In this document: in pieces, positions 1 through 10,689 of the stretch | Numbering within the stretch: the first letter of the stretch is position 1 | How the letters are laid out: each line of letters begins with the position of its first letter | Source of the DNA: Oscillatoria sp. FACHB-1406 | GTDB lineage: Bacteria; Cyanobacteriota; Cyanobacteriia; Cyanobacteriales; Spirulinaceae | Length of the DNA: 64,000 bases | Assembly: GCF_014698145.1 (NCBI RefSeq) | Contig: NZ_JACJSM010000009.1 | Location: forward strand, 1 to 64,000 | Direction: 5' to 3' | Notes under the pieces: generated by a model | Database searches by the model: none | The model's input: the letters and a program-made list of their open reading frames with translations, nothing else | What the model was told of the DNA's origin: nothing | Translations under genes and position numbers: made by a program

Positions 1-239
1 GGGGGAATTCATCTTTGAGAAGCCCATCAGTTACAGTGCCATGATTTCATTTTCCCTCATCAGGGGACTTGACTCCTACTCCCTCTCACCTGTCGCACAG
101 AAGGACTACTTTTTGTCGTGCGGAATGGGGGATTTAATGCTGGTGGGCGCTGCCCACCCTACTAAAATTACTAAAATTACGAATTACGAATTACGAATTA
201 CAAATTACAAATTACAAATTACGAATTACGAATTACAAA
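1..239. repeat. Intergenic repeat region with heptameric tandem array
   Basis: No gene is supported here. Bases 131-160 contain a hairpin of the GGTGGGCGCTGCCCACC type that also forms one arm of the 114-bp element found at 46515 and 61578. Bases about 165-243 are a tandem array of 7-base units (variants of TTACGAA and TTACAAA), the short tandemly repeated repetitive class common in cyanobacteria. An open frame crossing this stretch is made of repeat sequence and has no family features. Confidence 0.7.
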
Positions 240-2006
240 TTACCCTTCATGACTCATGATTAACTTTTTATCGCTCTGAAGAAGTTCAGTAAACCGAGCA
301 GCAGATAAAGGTTGGCTGAAGATATAACCTTGAATTTCATCGCAGTGGTGCGCGCACAAAAAATCTAATTCTGCCTCAGTTTCTACCCCTTCAGCCACTA
401 CTTTAATGCCCAGAGCGTGAGCCATTTGAATAATCGCGCTGATAATGGCTTGGTTGGCATAATTATCGACCAAGTTTTGAATAAAACAAGGATCGATTTT
501 GACGACATTGAAGGGAAATTGACGCAAGTAATTAAGAGAAGAATAACCCGTGCCGAAGTCGTCGATCGCGAGAGTCATTCCGAGGGCTTTGAAGGCGTTG
601 AGGCGTTGGGCGGAGATGGCGGCATTTTGAAGCAGACTGGATTCGAGAAACTCTAACTCGATCGATTGATAATTGAGGGGAATTTCAGCCAAAATTTTAG
701 CGATACGCTGGCGCATATCGATTTGGTTGAACTGACGAGCGGAAATATTAACGGCAAGACAGAGATGCTTCCAGCCCGCCTGATGCCATTGATAAAGCTG
801 CTTGCCGCCAGTTTTGAGAACCCATTCGCCAATTTCGCCCATGAGTCCCATTTCTTCGGCAGCGGGAAGAAATTTATCGGGCGCAATCCAACCGCGCTGG
901 GGATGTTGCCAGCGCAGGAGTGCTTCGCAACTAACGATTTGCCCGGTTTTAAGTTCGACTTTGGGCTGATAGTAAACTTCGAGTTCTTGGCGCTGCCAAG
1001 CGCGGCGAAGTTCGCTTTCAAGGCCGATGGGATTACTGCGATCGATGTTTAATAGGGCGGTGTAGAGTTCGACGCAGTTTCCCCCGCGCGTGCGAGCGGT
1101 ATTCATGGCTCGGGTGGCGCGATGCAGCAGTTTGTCGAGGCTTCTACCATCTCGAGGGTACAACGAAATACCAATACTGGCACTTAAAAAAACTTCTTGG
1201 CGATCGAGATGAAAGGGTTTGCTGAAGGGTTCTCGGATGCGTTCTACGGTATCGAGAACTTCTCGTTTATGGGCGACAGGCGGCAGGAGGAGGGCAAATT
1301 CATGGGCGTTGGAACTGGCAACTACGCCCCGTTCGCCCACGGCTTGGGCGAGTCGGCGGGCAGCCGCTTGCAGGAGGCGATCGCCCCAAGCATACCCGAA
1401 GTGGTCGTAGATGCGGTAAAAGCGATCTAAACTGAAGCAGAGAACCGGGACGATCGCGCCGTTGCTTCTTTCGGAGATATTTAAACCGTAGCGTTCGAGA
1501 AATTCTACGAAGCGCTCGTTGAGGGTTTGGCGATCGGGCAATTGCGTCAGGCGATCGCGTTCTAACTGCCGCTCGAGCCGTTGGGCGTAATACTGACGAA
1601 TGGCTTGATGTTTCTGTAGCTGCGTTTCGAGCGCTTTGAGGGTTTTCTCAGCTTCTAAGGGCGCATTGAGGCAATTATCGCCGCCTGCTTCGATAATTTG
1701 TTGTAAATCTACCGTTTCACTGCTCGAACCGAGGACGATGAAAGGAACGATCGCAGCCTGCGAGTCCTTTTTTAAGGCGCGCAACACCTCCCAACAGTCC
1801 GCATCGGGTAGCCGCGCTTCGCATAAAATTAAGTCGGGACGTTGGGTTTGTGCCAGTTGCAGGCCGGAACTCGCGGTTTCCGCAGCGATCGCATTGTAGG
1901 AACCGCTTTCGAGCCATTCAAGCAGTTGAGCGCGAGCGCTCGATTCGACGGCGATCGCGAGAATTTTAGCTTGTTTGGAAGTTCGGGCGCGATCGTTTCC
2001 TCTCAT
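240..2006 (-). CDS. REC-GGDEF-EAL protein, likely c-di-GMP phosphodiesterase
   Basis: 588 residues: receiver domain (about 12-125), coiled linker, GGDEF domain (about 150-310) and EAL domain (about 330-580). EAL landmarks are kept: EALLRW, the DDFGTGYSSLNYL loop, VVKID, AEGVE and QGY, so cleavage of cyclic di-GMP is plausible. The diguanylate cyclase signature is degenerate (SNAHEF where GGDEF or GGEEF is expected), so this domain is probably allosteric or structural. The receiver also looks inactive: the phospho-acceptor aspartate position reads E in LILCEARLP, and the conserved KP lysine position reads A in NAPLE. It is divergent from the riboswitch-thiC unit and stands alone. Intracellular; no membrane segment seen. 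Confidence 0.9.
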   Translation of the reverse strand: MRGNDRARTSKQAKILAIAVESSARAQLLEWLESGSYNAIAAETASSGLQLAQTQRPDLILCEARLPDADCWEVLRALKKDSQAAIVPFIVLGSSSETVDLQQIIEAGGDNCLNAPLEAEKTLKALETQLQKHQAIRQYYAQRLERQLERDRLTQLPDRQTLNERFVEFLERYGLNISERSNGAIVPVLCFSLDRFYRIYDHFGYAWGDRLLQAAARRLAQAVGERGVVASSNAHEFALLLPPVAHKREVLDTVERIREPFSKPFHLDRQEVFLSASIGISLYPRDGRSLDKLLHRATRAMNTARTRGGNCVELYTALLNIDRSNPIGLESELRRAWQRQELEVYYQPKVELKTGQIVSCEALLRWQHPQRGWIAPDKFLPAAEEMGLMGEIGEWVLKTGGKQLYQWHQAGWKHLCLAVNISARQFNQIDMRQRIAKILAEIPLNYQSIELEFLESSLLQNAAISAQRLNAFKALGMTLAIDDFGTGYSSLNYLRQFPFNVVKIDPCFIQNLVDNYANQAIISAIIQMAHALGIKVVAEGVETEAELDFLCAHHCDEIQGYIFSQPLSAARFTELLQSDKKLIMSHEG

Positions 2007-2169
2007 AACTCCACTGAATTCCTTTGTTGTTAAGATTTTTTGCGGGTTCTCTTTACGGTCAAATCCTTCTCCAGTTGCTTGTTACCGACGATCGGTACCG
2101 CCATTTATTAAAAATTCCCGACAGCCTCATTTTATCCAACTCAGTAATGTTACGATATTGAATCTAAGC

Positions 2170-2243
2170 TAGGAGCGCCCGGATTTTCGGGCTGAGATCG
2201 TATCCTTAGAACCTGAATCCGGTTAGGACCGGCGGAGGGAAGC
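2170..2243 (+). promoter_or_regulatory. TPP riboswitch (THI element) upstream of thiC
   Basis: The conserved blocks are in order: GGAGCGCCCGGA-loop-CGGGCTGAGA at 2172-2196, CCTTAGAACCTGAATCCGG at 2204-2222, and the closing GCGGAGGGAAGCTG at 2232-2244. They match the pyrimidine-sensor and pyrophosphate-sensor helices of the thiamine pyrophosphate aptamer. It ends about 22 nt before the thiC ATG, with a GAGGAA ribosome site at 2253-2258 between them. This favours translational control by sequestering the ribosome site, because no U-tract terminator is visible. Confidence 0.93.
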
Positions 2244-2253
2244 TGTTAATTAA

Positions 2254-3642
<1,389 letters not shown>

Positions 3643-3693
3643 TTTCAACGATAACGGCAAACGGGGCAGGGAGAAGAAGGAGTTGAAGTTGAG

Positions 3694-5787
3694 TTGAAAC
3701 GCTCCCTGCTGTCAAAGTTAATAAGGTTAGTTGCGATCGCGGGTTTATTTCTCGCGATCGTCTTTCCCTTTACCGCCGTCGTCCATCAACTGATCTCTGA
3801 AGTTGATACCCAAATTCAGTTCGCCCGACAGGAACGACGCGGCCTCGAGTACAATGCTCGATTGCGAACTGTATTAGAGTACCTTATCGAGCATCAAAGT
3901 CAAGTCCAAAGATATTTAGAAGGGGATAGCGCTTACAAACCGAGAGTTCTCGCGATTGAATCCCAAATCGATCGCGAAATCGAAGCAATAGACGTTCTCG
4001 ATCGCCGCCTCGGACAACCCCTGCGTACAAGCGAAGAGTGGCGCAAACTTAAGGGTGAGTGGCAGCAGTTGAAAAAGCAAGTCTTCAGCCTCGATGAAGC
4101 AGCAATAGTCGGCGCGCACGGGAAATTCGTCACGAAAGCGATCGCACTAATGAAGCAAGTCGGCGATACTTCCAACCTGATCCTCGATCCTGTCATCGAT
4201 AGCTATTACTTAATGAGTCCCGTCGTCGTTTATCTCCCGCAGTCAATCGAAAGCATCGACTCGGCTAGAACTCTCGGCGAAGAAGCCATCCGACGCGATC
4301 GCCTCGCGATCGACCAACAGGTTCAACTGTCCATGCAAGCGGGAACCTTAGAAACGGCTAGGGACGAGGTAGCGCGGGGGATGGAAGTGGCCTATCAAGC
4401 CAACCCAACGCTCAAATCTAAACTCGATACTGCCGTCCGGAGCTATATTAACACCGCGAGTTGGTTCTTGGAAGATTTAGCCCGCCTGAAAGCGGTAGAG
4501 GAAGCTTCCAAAGCGCCCGCGATCGATCTTTATACCACGGGCGCGCAAGCCCTCCAAGCAAGCTTTCACCTGTACGACGAGACATCGCCTGCTTTAGATC
4601 GACTGCTACAAGCGCGTTTGAGTCGGTTAATCCGCAAAAAATACCTCATCGAACTCTTTAGCGTTGCTGTTCTGGCGATCGCGATTTTGGGCTACCTGGC
4701 CTTTACCCTCAACCTAGAAAAACGCCGACAAGCCGAACAAGCCGTGCGTCAGGCAGAGACTAAGTTTCGCAGCATTTTTGAAAATGCCACCGAAGGCATT
4801 TTTCAGATCGCCCCCGAAGGAAAATATCTCAGCGCTAACCCGGCGTTGCTTCGCCTCTACGGGTACGACTCCCTCGAAGAACTCAACCGAAATCTCGATG
4901 AAACCGGACTACATTATTACGTGGATCCGCAACGACAGGCTCAATGGAAACAGGAAATTGAGTTACATCAAGCCGTTGCCGGATTTGAATCCGAAATTTA
5001 TCGCGCTGACGGCAGTCCGATTTGGATTTCAGAAAATGCCCGCGTTATTCGCGATCGCGGCGGTAATATTGCCTACTATGAAGGAACTGTGGTCGATATT
5101 ACCTATCGCAAGGCAGCCGAAGAAGCCCTGCGTTTAGAACAGGAACAATCCGAACGCTTGTTGCTCAATATTTTACCAGAAGCGATCGCCCGACAGTTAA
5201 AAACCGAACCGACAAACATCGCCGAATCCTTTGAGGAAGTTACCGTTTTATTTGCCGATCTAGTTGGGTTTACCGTCCTTTCGGCGCGAATGCCTCCCAA
5301 GGAATTAGTACATTTATTGAATACTATTTTTTCGGACTTCGATCGCCTTGCCGAACAACACGGATTGGAGAAAATCAAGACAATTGGGGATGCTTATATG
5401 GTCGTCGGGGGCGTACCGTTGCCCCGACTCGATCACGCCGAAGCCGTTGCTGCAATGGCCCTCGATATGCAAGATGCGATCGCGCAATTCAACGAGCGGA
5501 CGGGCGAATCGTTTAGCATGAGAATTGGGATTAATACGGGCCCCGCGATCGCTGGCGTAATTGGGATTAAAAAGTTCATTTACGATTTGTGGGGCGATAC
5601 GGTTAATGTTGCTAGTCGCATGGAATCGCACGGATTAGCCGGAAGTATTCAAGTGACGGCAAAAACCTATCATTTATTGAAAGAACTTTTTGAGTTTGAG
5701 GAGAGAGGACTGATTCAAATTAAGGGAAAAGGCGAAATTGAGACTTATCTATTAACAGGAAAAAAGAAGATAATTTATAATTCGTAA
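3694..5787 (+). CDS. Membrane PAS-class III adenylate cyclase
   Basis: 697 residues. TM1 is at about 11-31, followed by a roughly 285-residue extracytoplasmic helical region, TM2 at about 317-338, a PAS domain at 355-475 and a class III cyclase domain at 515-690. Metal-binding aspartates D522 and D566 are present. The adenine-selecting pair K562/D631 and the transition-state residues N638/R642 are all kept, so cyclic AMP rather than cyclic GMP is the expected product. It probably senses an external cue through the periplasmic domain. The TTG start at 3694 lies 11 nt after an AAGGAG ribosome site. It follows thiC by 51 bp, so read-through transcription is possible. Heptamer repeats begin at the stop codon. 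Confidence 0.92.
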   Translation: MKRSLLSKLIRLVAIAGLFLAIVFPFTAVVHQLISEVDTQIQFARQERRGLEYNARLRTVLEYLIEHQSQVQRYLEGDSAYKPRVLAIESQIDREIEAIDVLDRRLGQPLRTSEEWRKLKGEWQQLKKQVFSLDEAAIVGAHGKFVTKAIALMKQVGDTSNLILDPVIDSYYLMSPVVVYLPQSIESIDSARTLGEEAIRRDRLAIDQQVQLSMQAGTLETARDEVARGMEVAYQANPTLKSKLDTAVRSYINTASWFLEDLARLKAVEEASKAPAIDLYTTGAQALQASFHLYDETSPALDRLLQARLSRLIRKKYLIELFSVAVLAIAILGYLAFTLNLEKRRQAEQAVRQAETKFRSIFENATEGIFQIAPEGKYLSANPALLRLYGYDSLEELNRNLDETGLHYYVDPQRQAQWKQEIELHQAVAGFESEIYRADGSPIWISENARVIRDRGGNIAYYEGTVVDITYRKAAEEALRLEQEQSERLLLNILPEAIARQLKTEPTNIAESFEEVTVLFADLVGFTVLSARMPPKELVHLLNTIFSDFDRLAEQHGLEKIKTIGDAYMVVGGVPLPRLDHAEAVAAMALDMQDAIAQFNERTGESFSMRIGINTGPAIAGVIGIKKFIYDLWGDTVNVASRMESHGLAGSIQVTAKTYHLLKELFEFEERGLIQIKGKGEIETYLLTGKKKIIYNS

Positions 5788-5862
5788 TTCGTAATTTGCG
5801 GTCATCGATCTTGCCGAAATGCCGAAATGTAATTCGTAATAATTACCCCATGAATCAAGTCC

Positions 5863-5962
5863 TACCAATTCCCAATCGCGATGCACTAAATTCTTTTGCT
5901 GTAGGGGCAGCCACATTGTTATACCCTCTTCGGGAATCGTACAAAATCAATGAGAATTGGTA
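5863..5962. repeat. Family A miniature palindromic element (about 100 bp)
   Basis: Begins TACCAATTCCC and ends GAATTGGTA, giving imperfect terminal inverted repeats. The inside carries the family core (dyad-symmetric GTAGGGGC...CCCTC and TGCACTAAATT/CAAAATCAATG arms). Other copies are at 10061-10352, 12080-12506, 16937-17034 and 31643-31747. No coding capacity. The rest of 5788-6160 holds heptamer repeats and no recognisable gene. Confidence 0.75.
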
Positions 5963-6126
5963 TCAGGTGCTTGAAATGCGATGCTAGGAATTTATTTGTT
6001 TTCCAGAACTGAAGTTAGTTGCTCTAAAAACCGTATTATAGGGCTACGCAACTCGCTTAGAATATTGAGTAGCGGGCAGTTCCACCTCCAAAGGCTTGGT
6101 AAGTAGCATTATAATTAAGTTTGCCA

Positions 6127-6160
6127 GTAATTACGAATTACGAATTACGAATTACGAATT
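6127..6160. repeat. Heptameric tandem repeats abutting permease start
   Basis: About five units of the heptamer ATTACGA run directly up to the ATG at 6161, leaving no canonical ribosome-binding site. The same heptamer flanks other genes in the window. Confidence 0.75.
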
Positions 6161-7018
6161 ATGTTGACATTCTTACTCGATCCACTCCACTATGAATTTA
6201 TCCGCCACGCGATCGCGATTGGCTTAATCGTCGGTATTCTTTGCCCCTTCGTCGGCACTTATTTAATCGTGCAGCGCATGGCTTTACTCGGCGATGTAAT
6301 TGCCCATTGCGTCTTACCGGGACTCTCGATTTCCTTCTTTCTCGGCATCGATATTCTCATCGGTGCGTTTATTTCCGGGATATTAGGTTCCCTCGCGATC
6401 GCAGGAATTCGCACTCAATCCCGCGTTAAAGTTGATGCAGCAATGGCATTGACATTTTCGAGCTTTTTTGCATTAGGGATCGCTTTGATTACTGTGTTGC
6501 AAAATAAGCTGGATTTAGATAGTTTTTTATTCGGCGATATCTTAGGTGTAACCCAAACCGATATTTTACGAACCTTCTGTATTGCAGTACCGATTTTACT
6601 CGCGATTAAACTCTTTTATAAAGAACTCTTATTCTACACCTTCGATCGCACCGGCGCGCAAGCAATGGGTTTACCGGTCAACACAATTCACCTCGGCTTC
6701 ATGGCAGCAATTACCCTGACTATTATTGCCAGTATGCAAGCCGTTGGCGTTATCCTTGTCATTTCCCTCCTCGTCGGCCCCGCTTTAACGGCTTACCTCC
6801 TCGTTAAAGAACTGCATCAAATGATGTTTGTCGGAGCAATCTTCGGTACTTTGTCCAGTATTACCGGCGTTTATCTGAGCTATTATACTAATCTTCCTTC
6901 CGGCCCCGCGATCGTTTTAGTATCCTCCAGTTTCTTCGTTTTGGTATTATTATTTAGCCCCGATCGAGGCCTACTAACGAACAGTCGTTTGTTAACTCAG
7001 AAACGCAATATGAGTTGA
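6161..7018 (+). CDS. Zinc/manganese-type ABC transporter permease
   Basis: 285 residues, nearly all hydrophobic, with about eight transmembrane segments. It belongs to the ABC-3 permease family of ZnuB and MntB: GDVIAHCVLPG near the N-terminus, the TGAQAMGLP segment, and the EAA-like region around VILVISLLVGPALTAYLL. It should form the inner-membrane channel for a divalent metal (zinc or manganese) delivered by a periplasmic binding protein. No ATPase or binding-protein gene adjoins it, although these normally form one operon, so its partners must lie elsewhere or be lost. Metal choice cannot be read from the sequence. The start abuts heptamer repeats with no clear ribosome site. Confidence 0.88.
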   Translation: MLTFLLDPLHYEFIRHAIAIGLIVGILCPFVGTYLIVQRMALLGDVIAHCVLPGLSISFFLGIDILIGAFISGILGSLAIAGIRTQSRVKVDAAMALTFSSFFALGIALITVLQNKLDLDSFLFGDILGVTQTDILRTFCIAVPILLAIKLFYKELLFYTFDRTGAQAMGLPVNTIHLGFMAAITLTIIASMQAVGVILVISLLVGPALTAYLLVKELHQMMFVGAIFGTLSSITGVYLSYYTNLPSGPAIVLVSSSFFVLVLLFSPDRGLLTNSRLLTQKRNMS

Positions 7019-7413
7019 AATTAAGCTTTAAAAATATTGAACGATCGAACAGTCTCCGATGACGCACATTTTGCTAAAAGGGATAAACCAATCGCAGCAG
7101 AGAACGAGGTTTTGAAAAATAGTCCACAGTTGAGTCGATGCAGTAGGGTGCGTTAGCAAAGCGTAACGCACCGCTATATTGACTTAAATTTCAAGTTCGT
7201 AAATCCGTTGCAACATCATACTAATTGGAATCTGTATCTTACTCGAAAGAAAAACGCTATATCCCTTGTAGTTCATAGGATGAATCGCAATCTCAATTAA
7301 TGCGATATAACCCTCATTCAACTGGAGTGCTTGTCCTCGCTACCGCACGCACCGACAGCAAAGCTTAACAAGTCGCCCGGTTTGATATTGCGCTCTTGAA
7401 TGCGTATTAGAAA
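7019..7413. other. Gene-free interval with small palindromes
   Basis: Between the permease and tRNA-Ser I see no credible coding region. It contains the 26-bp palindrome at 7147-7172 and an AAAAACGCTATA segment near 7251 that also appears near 18028. Confidence 0.6.
7147..7172. repeat. 26-bp palindrome, GGTGCGTTA type
   Basis: Perfect or near-perfect dyad GGTGCGTTAGC...GCGTAACGCACC. Further copies are at 12367-12392, 12559-12584 and 61357-61382, usually followed or preceded by CCTAC. A hairpin with no coding content. Confidence 0.8.
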
Positions 7414-7500
7414 CGGAGAGGGAGGGATTTGAACCCTCGAAGACGTTGCCGCCTTAACGGTTTTCGAGACCGTCGCATTCAACCACTCTGCCACCTCTCC
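7414..7500 (-). tRNA. tRNA-Ser (anticodon CGA)
   Basis: 87 nt on the minus strand. The acceptor stem GGAGAGG pairs with the 3' CCTCTCC and is followed by a G discriminator. The anticodon arm is ACGGT-CTCGAAA-ACCGT, giving CGA, which reads UCG serine codons. The long variable arm (about 17 nt) is characteristic of class II serine tRNAs, and the T arm GAGGGTTCAAATCCCTC is intact. CCA is not encoded. Confidence 0.96.
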
Positions 7501-7630
7501 AAGGTGCTGGCCTGGTTTAGTATAGCATAAAATTTGCTGAGTAATTGACAATTCGTTCGGCTCTGCCCAACGAGGGATGTGATGTAACGAAAAAAGATTA
7601 GGCTTCAACAGAGCAATGAACGGCTGCGAA

Positions 7631-7696
7631 CGTTATCCATTGTCAATTATCCAAGACGTTATCCATTATCCATTGTCAATTATCAATTGTCCATTA
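7631..7696. repeat. Heptameric TTATCCA/TTGTCAA repeats
   Basis: Alternating 7-base units (TTATCCA, TTGTCAA, TTATCAA) fill the gap downstream of comEC and touch its stop codon. Confidence 0.75.
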
Positions 7697-9913
7697 TCAA
7701 TCTTGCTCGGAGAGGGTTTGCCAGCCTTTTTGGGGAGTCCATTGTAGGGGATTGTCGCGGGTGAGGGTGTAACGTTGCACGTTGGGGGGAACGGTTGCGA
7801 AAGAGGGCGCGATCGCAACTTTCGGTTTAAATTGCTTTAAAACTTCAGTCGGTAACGGTTTTCCCCACCAAAGCAGCGTCTCGATAGGCGAGGTGGGAGG
7901 AGCGATTTTGCTGGGGATAGCCAAGCTTGCATCGACAAATAACATTTTTTGCGCCCCAATCTGCAATTGCAAAACGGGCGGTTGCACGCTGAGAATTTGA
8001 ATCGCGGTTGTGCCGATTCGCTCGGTTTGTCCGATTTTTAAGGGCTGGTATGTTATGTTTTGAGGTTCATCAGCGGGAGTTTTCGCAGGCTCTACACTGC
8101 TTAAGAGCTTATTTACTTTTAAATTTGAGATAACTTCTTTCCAACCGCTTTTCAGGGGATTGACTGGCGCGATCGCGAAATCGAGGCGGTTGATGCCGCG
8201 ATCGCGCAAAAATGGAATCAGGGTATAACGGGCGCTATCTTCATCGGGATTCGCAATCGCAACCGCTTTACCTTTATCGCGAAGCAGGAGAACAGGTAGA
8301 GGACGTTCCGGCAAAATTGCAACTTGCACTCCTGTAAAATGTTGATAGCCCAGAGGAAGCAACACCGCCGTCAAAGCAGCCAGGATTGGTAGCAACCAAC
8401 GCTTTTGCAACGCAGGCAACAGCCAAATCCCCACAATTGCCCCATAAACAAACAGCAGTTGCCCGAGGGTAATCGTTCCCACTGCCCAAGCACTTCCCGG
8501 CAAGCGATTAAAAATTTCCACGATCGCGATTAACCCCCGTAAGGGATAATCGAGTAGCCACGCGATCGCGCTTCCCGCCGGTGGAAACGCCAACGCCGCC
8601 GCAGCAGACACCATTCCCCCCAAACTCAGCAGCGCAATTAACGGTGTCGCGAGGACATTCACGATTAAACTATAAGTCGCGATCGTACTAAACGCATAGA
8701 TGAGTAACGGCAGCGTCCACAACGAAGCCGCCACCGGAACTGCAATCGCGCCCGCGATCGTTGGCGGCAACCAGTCCAAACGCTGAGTTATCGCCGTTGC
8801 GGAAACAATTAAGCCCAACGTCGCCAAAAAACTCAACTGAAACCCCAAATCCCACACCCACAGCGGATTCAACAGCAATAGCACCGTCGCCGCCGCTAAC
8901 AGCAAGCCCAACGGCTTTAACTTGCGATCCGCCGTTAGCGCTGCCAATACCGCCGCCCCCATCAACGCCGCGCGCATCACCGAAGGCTGAATTCCCGTTA
9001 AAGCGACGTAAAAGAATAGCATTGCCAAACCGGAAATTAAGCGCGATTTTGCCCCCAACTTCCGCGTCAGCGCCAGCGCCACCCCCACCAACAGCGAAAC
9101 CTGAAACCCAGACGCAGCGAGGACATGGCTGAGTCCGGCGCGGCTAAACTCATCTTGGATGTCAAACGGCAAATCCACCGCCGCGCGCCCCAACACCATC
9201 GAACTCAACAACTGTCCCCTCGGACTTCCCAACCACCGCACTTGCGATCGCACGATGCGCCTTCGGATTTGCCACCATCCCCAAGGAGTCCTGCTAGGTT
9301 CTCCAAGCAGTTCCCCTGCCATCCCTGCAAAAACACCGCGCCGCGCTAAAAAGGTTTGAAAATCAAAAGCGCCGGGTAATGTCGGCGCTTGGGGTTGATA
9401 GAGTTGTCCGCGAAGGCGAATCCTGTGTCCGGGTACGAGTCCGGTTCCTTGGAGTAGGGGAACGGTAACGTAGAGTTTGCCCGTAACGATGCGATTGTTG
9501 GCGCGTGCCGCTACGCGGATCCCTGCGGGATCGCATTCCAGGGTAAAACGCACCTTTTGCTTGCGATTCAGGGTAGGAACTTCGGCAATCGTACCGCTAA
9601 CTTCTACGGCGGTAGGCGGAGTTGTAACCAGGCGGCTGATATCGTTTTCTCCGGGCTGCGGTACTCGCCATTGCAAAGATACGACCGCTAGCGCCGCCAC
9701 GATTCCCGCCGCCAACCACAGCGGCAAGCGCGGCCCGACTCGCCAAAATCGCGGTACGATAAAACCGGCTAACAAGCCTAAAATCGTCCATCCCGCCGCC
9801 AAGCCGCCCCACTGCTGCCAAGGAATATCCCTTAAATCCGTTCCTAAAATTCCCGTCGAGAACAAGCCAAGAATATAAGCACCGCAGAGAATCGCCCAGC
9901 TTGTCCCGTTCAT
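7697..9913 (-). CDS. comEC: ComEC/Rec2 DNA-uptake channel
   Basis: 738-residue polytopic inner-membrane protein expected to carry single-stranded DNA into the cytoplasm during natural transformation. The N-terminal soluble/OB-like region (about 90-200) follows three membrane helices. The competence channel domain spans about 225-500, with the family segment GRAAVDLPFDIQDEFSRAGLSHVLAASGFQVSLL. The remaining roughly 235 residues occupy the place of the metallo-beta-lactamase domain of ComEC, but no HxHxDH metal motif is present, so a nuclease activity there is doubtful. No other competence gene adjoins it. The ATG at 9913 is supported by the immediate N-terminal helix. Confidence 0.92.
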   Translation of the reverse strand: MNGTSWAILCGAYILGLFSTGILGTDLRDIPWQQWGGLAAGWTILGLLAGFIVPRFWRVGPRLPLWLAAGIVAALAVVSLQWRVPQPGENDISRLVTTPPTAVEVSGTIAEVPTLNRKQKVRFTLECDPAGIRVAARANNRIVTGKLYVTVPLLQGTGLVPGHRIRLRGQLYQPQAPTLPGAFDFQTFLARRGVFAGMAGELLGEPSRTPWGWWQIRRRIVRSQVRWLGSPRGQLLSSMVLGRAAVDLPFDIQDEFSRAGLSHVLAASGFQVSLLVGVALALTRKLGAKSRLISGLAMLFFYVALTGIQPSVMRAALMGAAVLAALTADRKLKPLGLLLAAATVLLLLNPLWVWDLGFQLSFLATLGLIVSATAITQRLDWLPPTIAGAIAVPVAASLWTLPLLIYAFSTIATYSLIVNVLATPLIALLSLGGMVSAAAALAFPPAGSAIAWLLDYPLRGLIAIVEIFNRLPGSAWAVGTITLGQLLFVYGAIVGIWLLPALQKRWLLPILAALTAVLLPLGYQHFTGVQVAILPERPLPVLLLRDKGKAVAIANPDEDSARYTLIPFLRDRGINRLDFAIAPVNPLKSGWKEVISNLKVNKLLSSVEPAKTPADEPQNITYQPLKIGQTERIGTTAIQILSVQPPVLQLQIGAQKMLFVDASLAIPSKIAPPTSPIETLLWWGKPLPTEVLKQFKPKVAIAPSFATVPPNVQRYTLTRDNPLQWTPQKGWQTLSEQD

Positions 9914-10060
9914 CGCTTATTGTGTTAAATCTTCGGGAAAATATAGCATTTTTCGGTCAAACTTGCGCCTCGTAATCTTACCGAATCCGGTCGGGGCATC
10001 ATTGGGGTAAAAACCAAATCGGTAGGGGCGAATGGTATTCGCCCTCTTGGGTGTAACTTA

Positions 10061-10352
10061 TACCAATTCTCATTTTCAATGCACTAAATTTTGTCTGTAG
10101 GGGCCATTAGCGTCAACTTAAGCTTAAACCTGCTCACCTAGCCCGCCTTGGGTTCAAACCCAAGGCTAATAGCTCAAGTCCTCATTTATAGGACTGGGAA
10201 ATTCAAATGTATCCAACCCGTTTCAACGGGTTTCAGCTATCAGCCAGGAACTTGAGTTCCTGGCGGGCTAAGTGTTTCACCTTAAGTTGACACCCATGAA
10301 CACTGTTATGCCCTCGCTCTGGGGAATAGTGCAAAACCTATGGGAATTGGTA
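10061..10352. repeat. Family A element interrupted by family B element
   Basis: The outer family A ends are TACCAATTCTCATT at 10061 and GGGAATTGGTA at 10342-10352. Its core is split by a 193-bp family B element at 10105-10297, inserted in the central hairpin next to GTAGGGGC. The outer element overlaps the 3' end of the small reading frame below. Confidence 0.75.
10105..10297. repeat. Family B palindromic element nested in A
   Basis: Ends CATTAGCGTCAACTTAAG and, on the opposite strand, CATGGGTGTCAACTTAAG. Inside are four consecutive hairpins: CTTGGGTTC/GAACCCAAG, AGTCCTcat/tataGGACT, AACCCGTTtcAACGGGTT and GCCAGGAACTTGAGTTCCTGGC. A second copy in opposite internal orientation lies at 12136-12451. 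Confidence 0.75.
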
Positions 10353-10549
10353 ATAGACTGGGCAGTAATGGGCAGTTCTTCAATATCCAGCAACTTCCAC
10401 CCATAGCGTCGTTCCATATTGTGGCAATTTTCCTTACCGACTGCTGCATGGCGGGAAATATCTTTATCTTCGTCGTATCGAGGTTTCATAAACGGCTCGG
10501 CAATATCATCGCACGCTCCTTCGTCGATCGGCTTGAGTTTGACTCGCAT
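10277..10549 (-). pseudogene. Unrecognised small gene truncated by a miniature element
   Basis: From an ATG at 10549 the frame encodes a charged, protein-like N-terminal part (MRVKLKPIDEG... ending in RRYGWKLLDIEELP). It then runs into family A and B element sequence, so roughly the last 25 residues are encoded by repeat DNA rather than by the original gene. I do not recognise the family. It is divergent from the XRE-like regulator, and the two could once have formed a pair. It could also be a chance frame. Confidence 0.4.
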
Positions 10550-10689
10550 CTGGTGCAACACTAGAGACAAGGTTGGTAGAGGAAGTCAATTGTTATCGGC
10601 ATCCCGGAAGCATCATAAATTCGATTCTAGAAATCAATTTACAGAAAAATCGGGTTGTTGTCAATAAATTTCTAGAAATATATTTCGCG

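Noticed and set aside
41-259. Open frame ending in repeated ITNYELRITNYK-like residues
   Set aside because: Its second half is the heptameric repeat translated, and the first half has no family features or ribosome site.
5796-5987. Small frame downstream of the cyclase gene
   Set aside because: It lies across the family A element; the encoded residues are repeat-derived.
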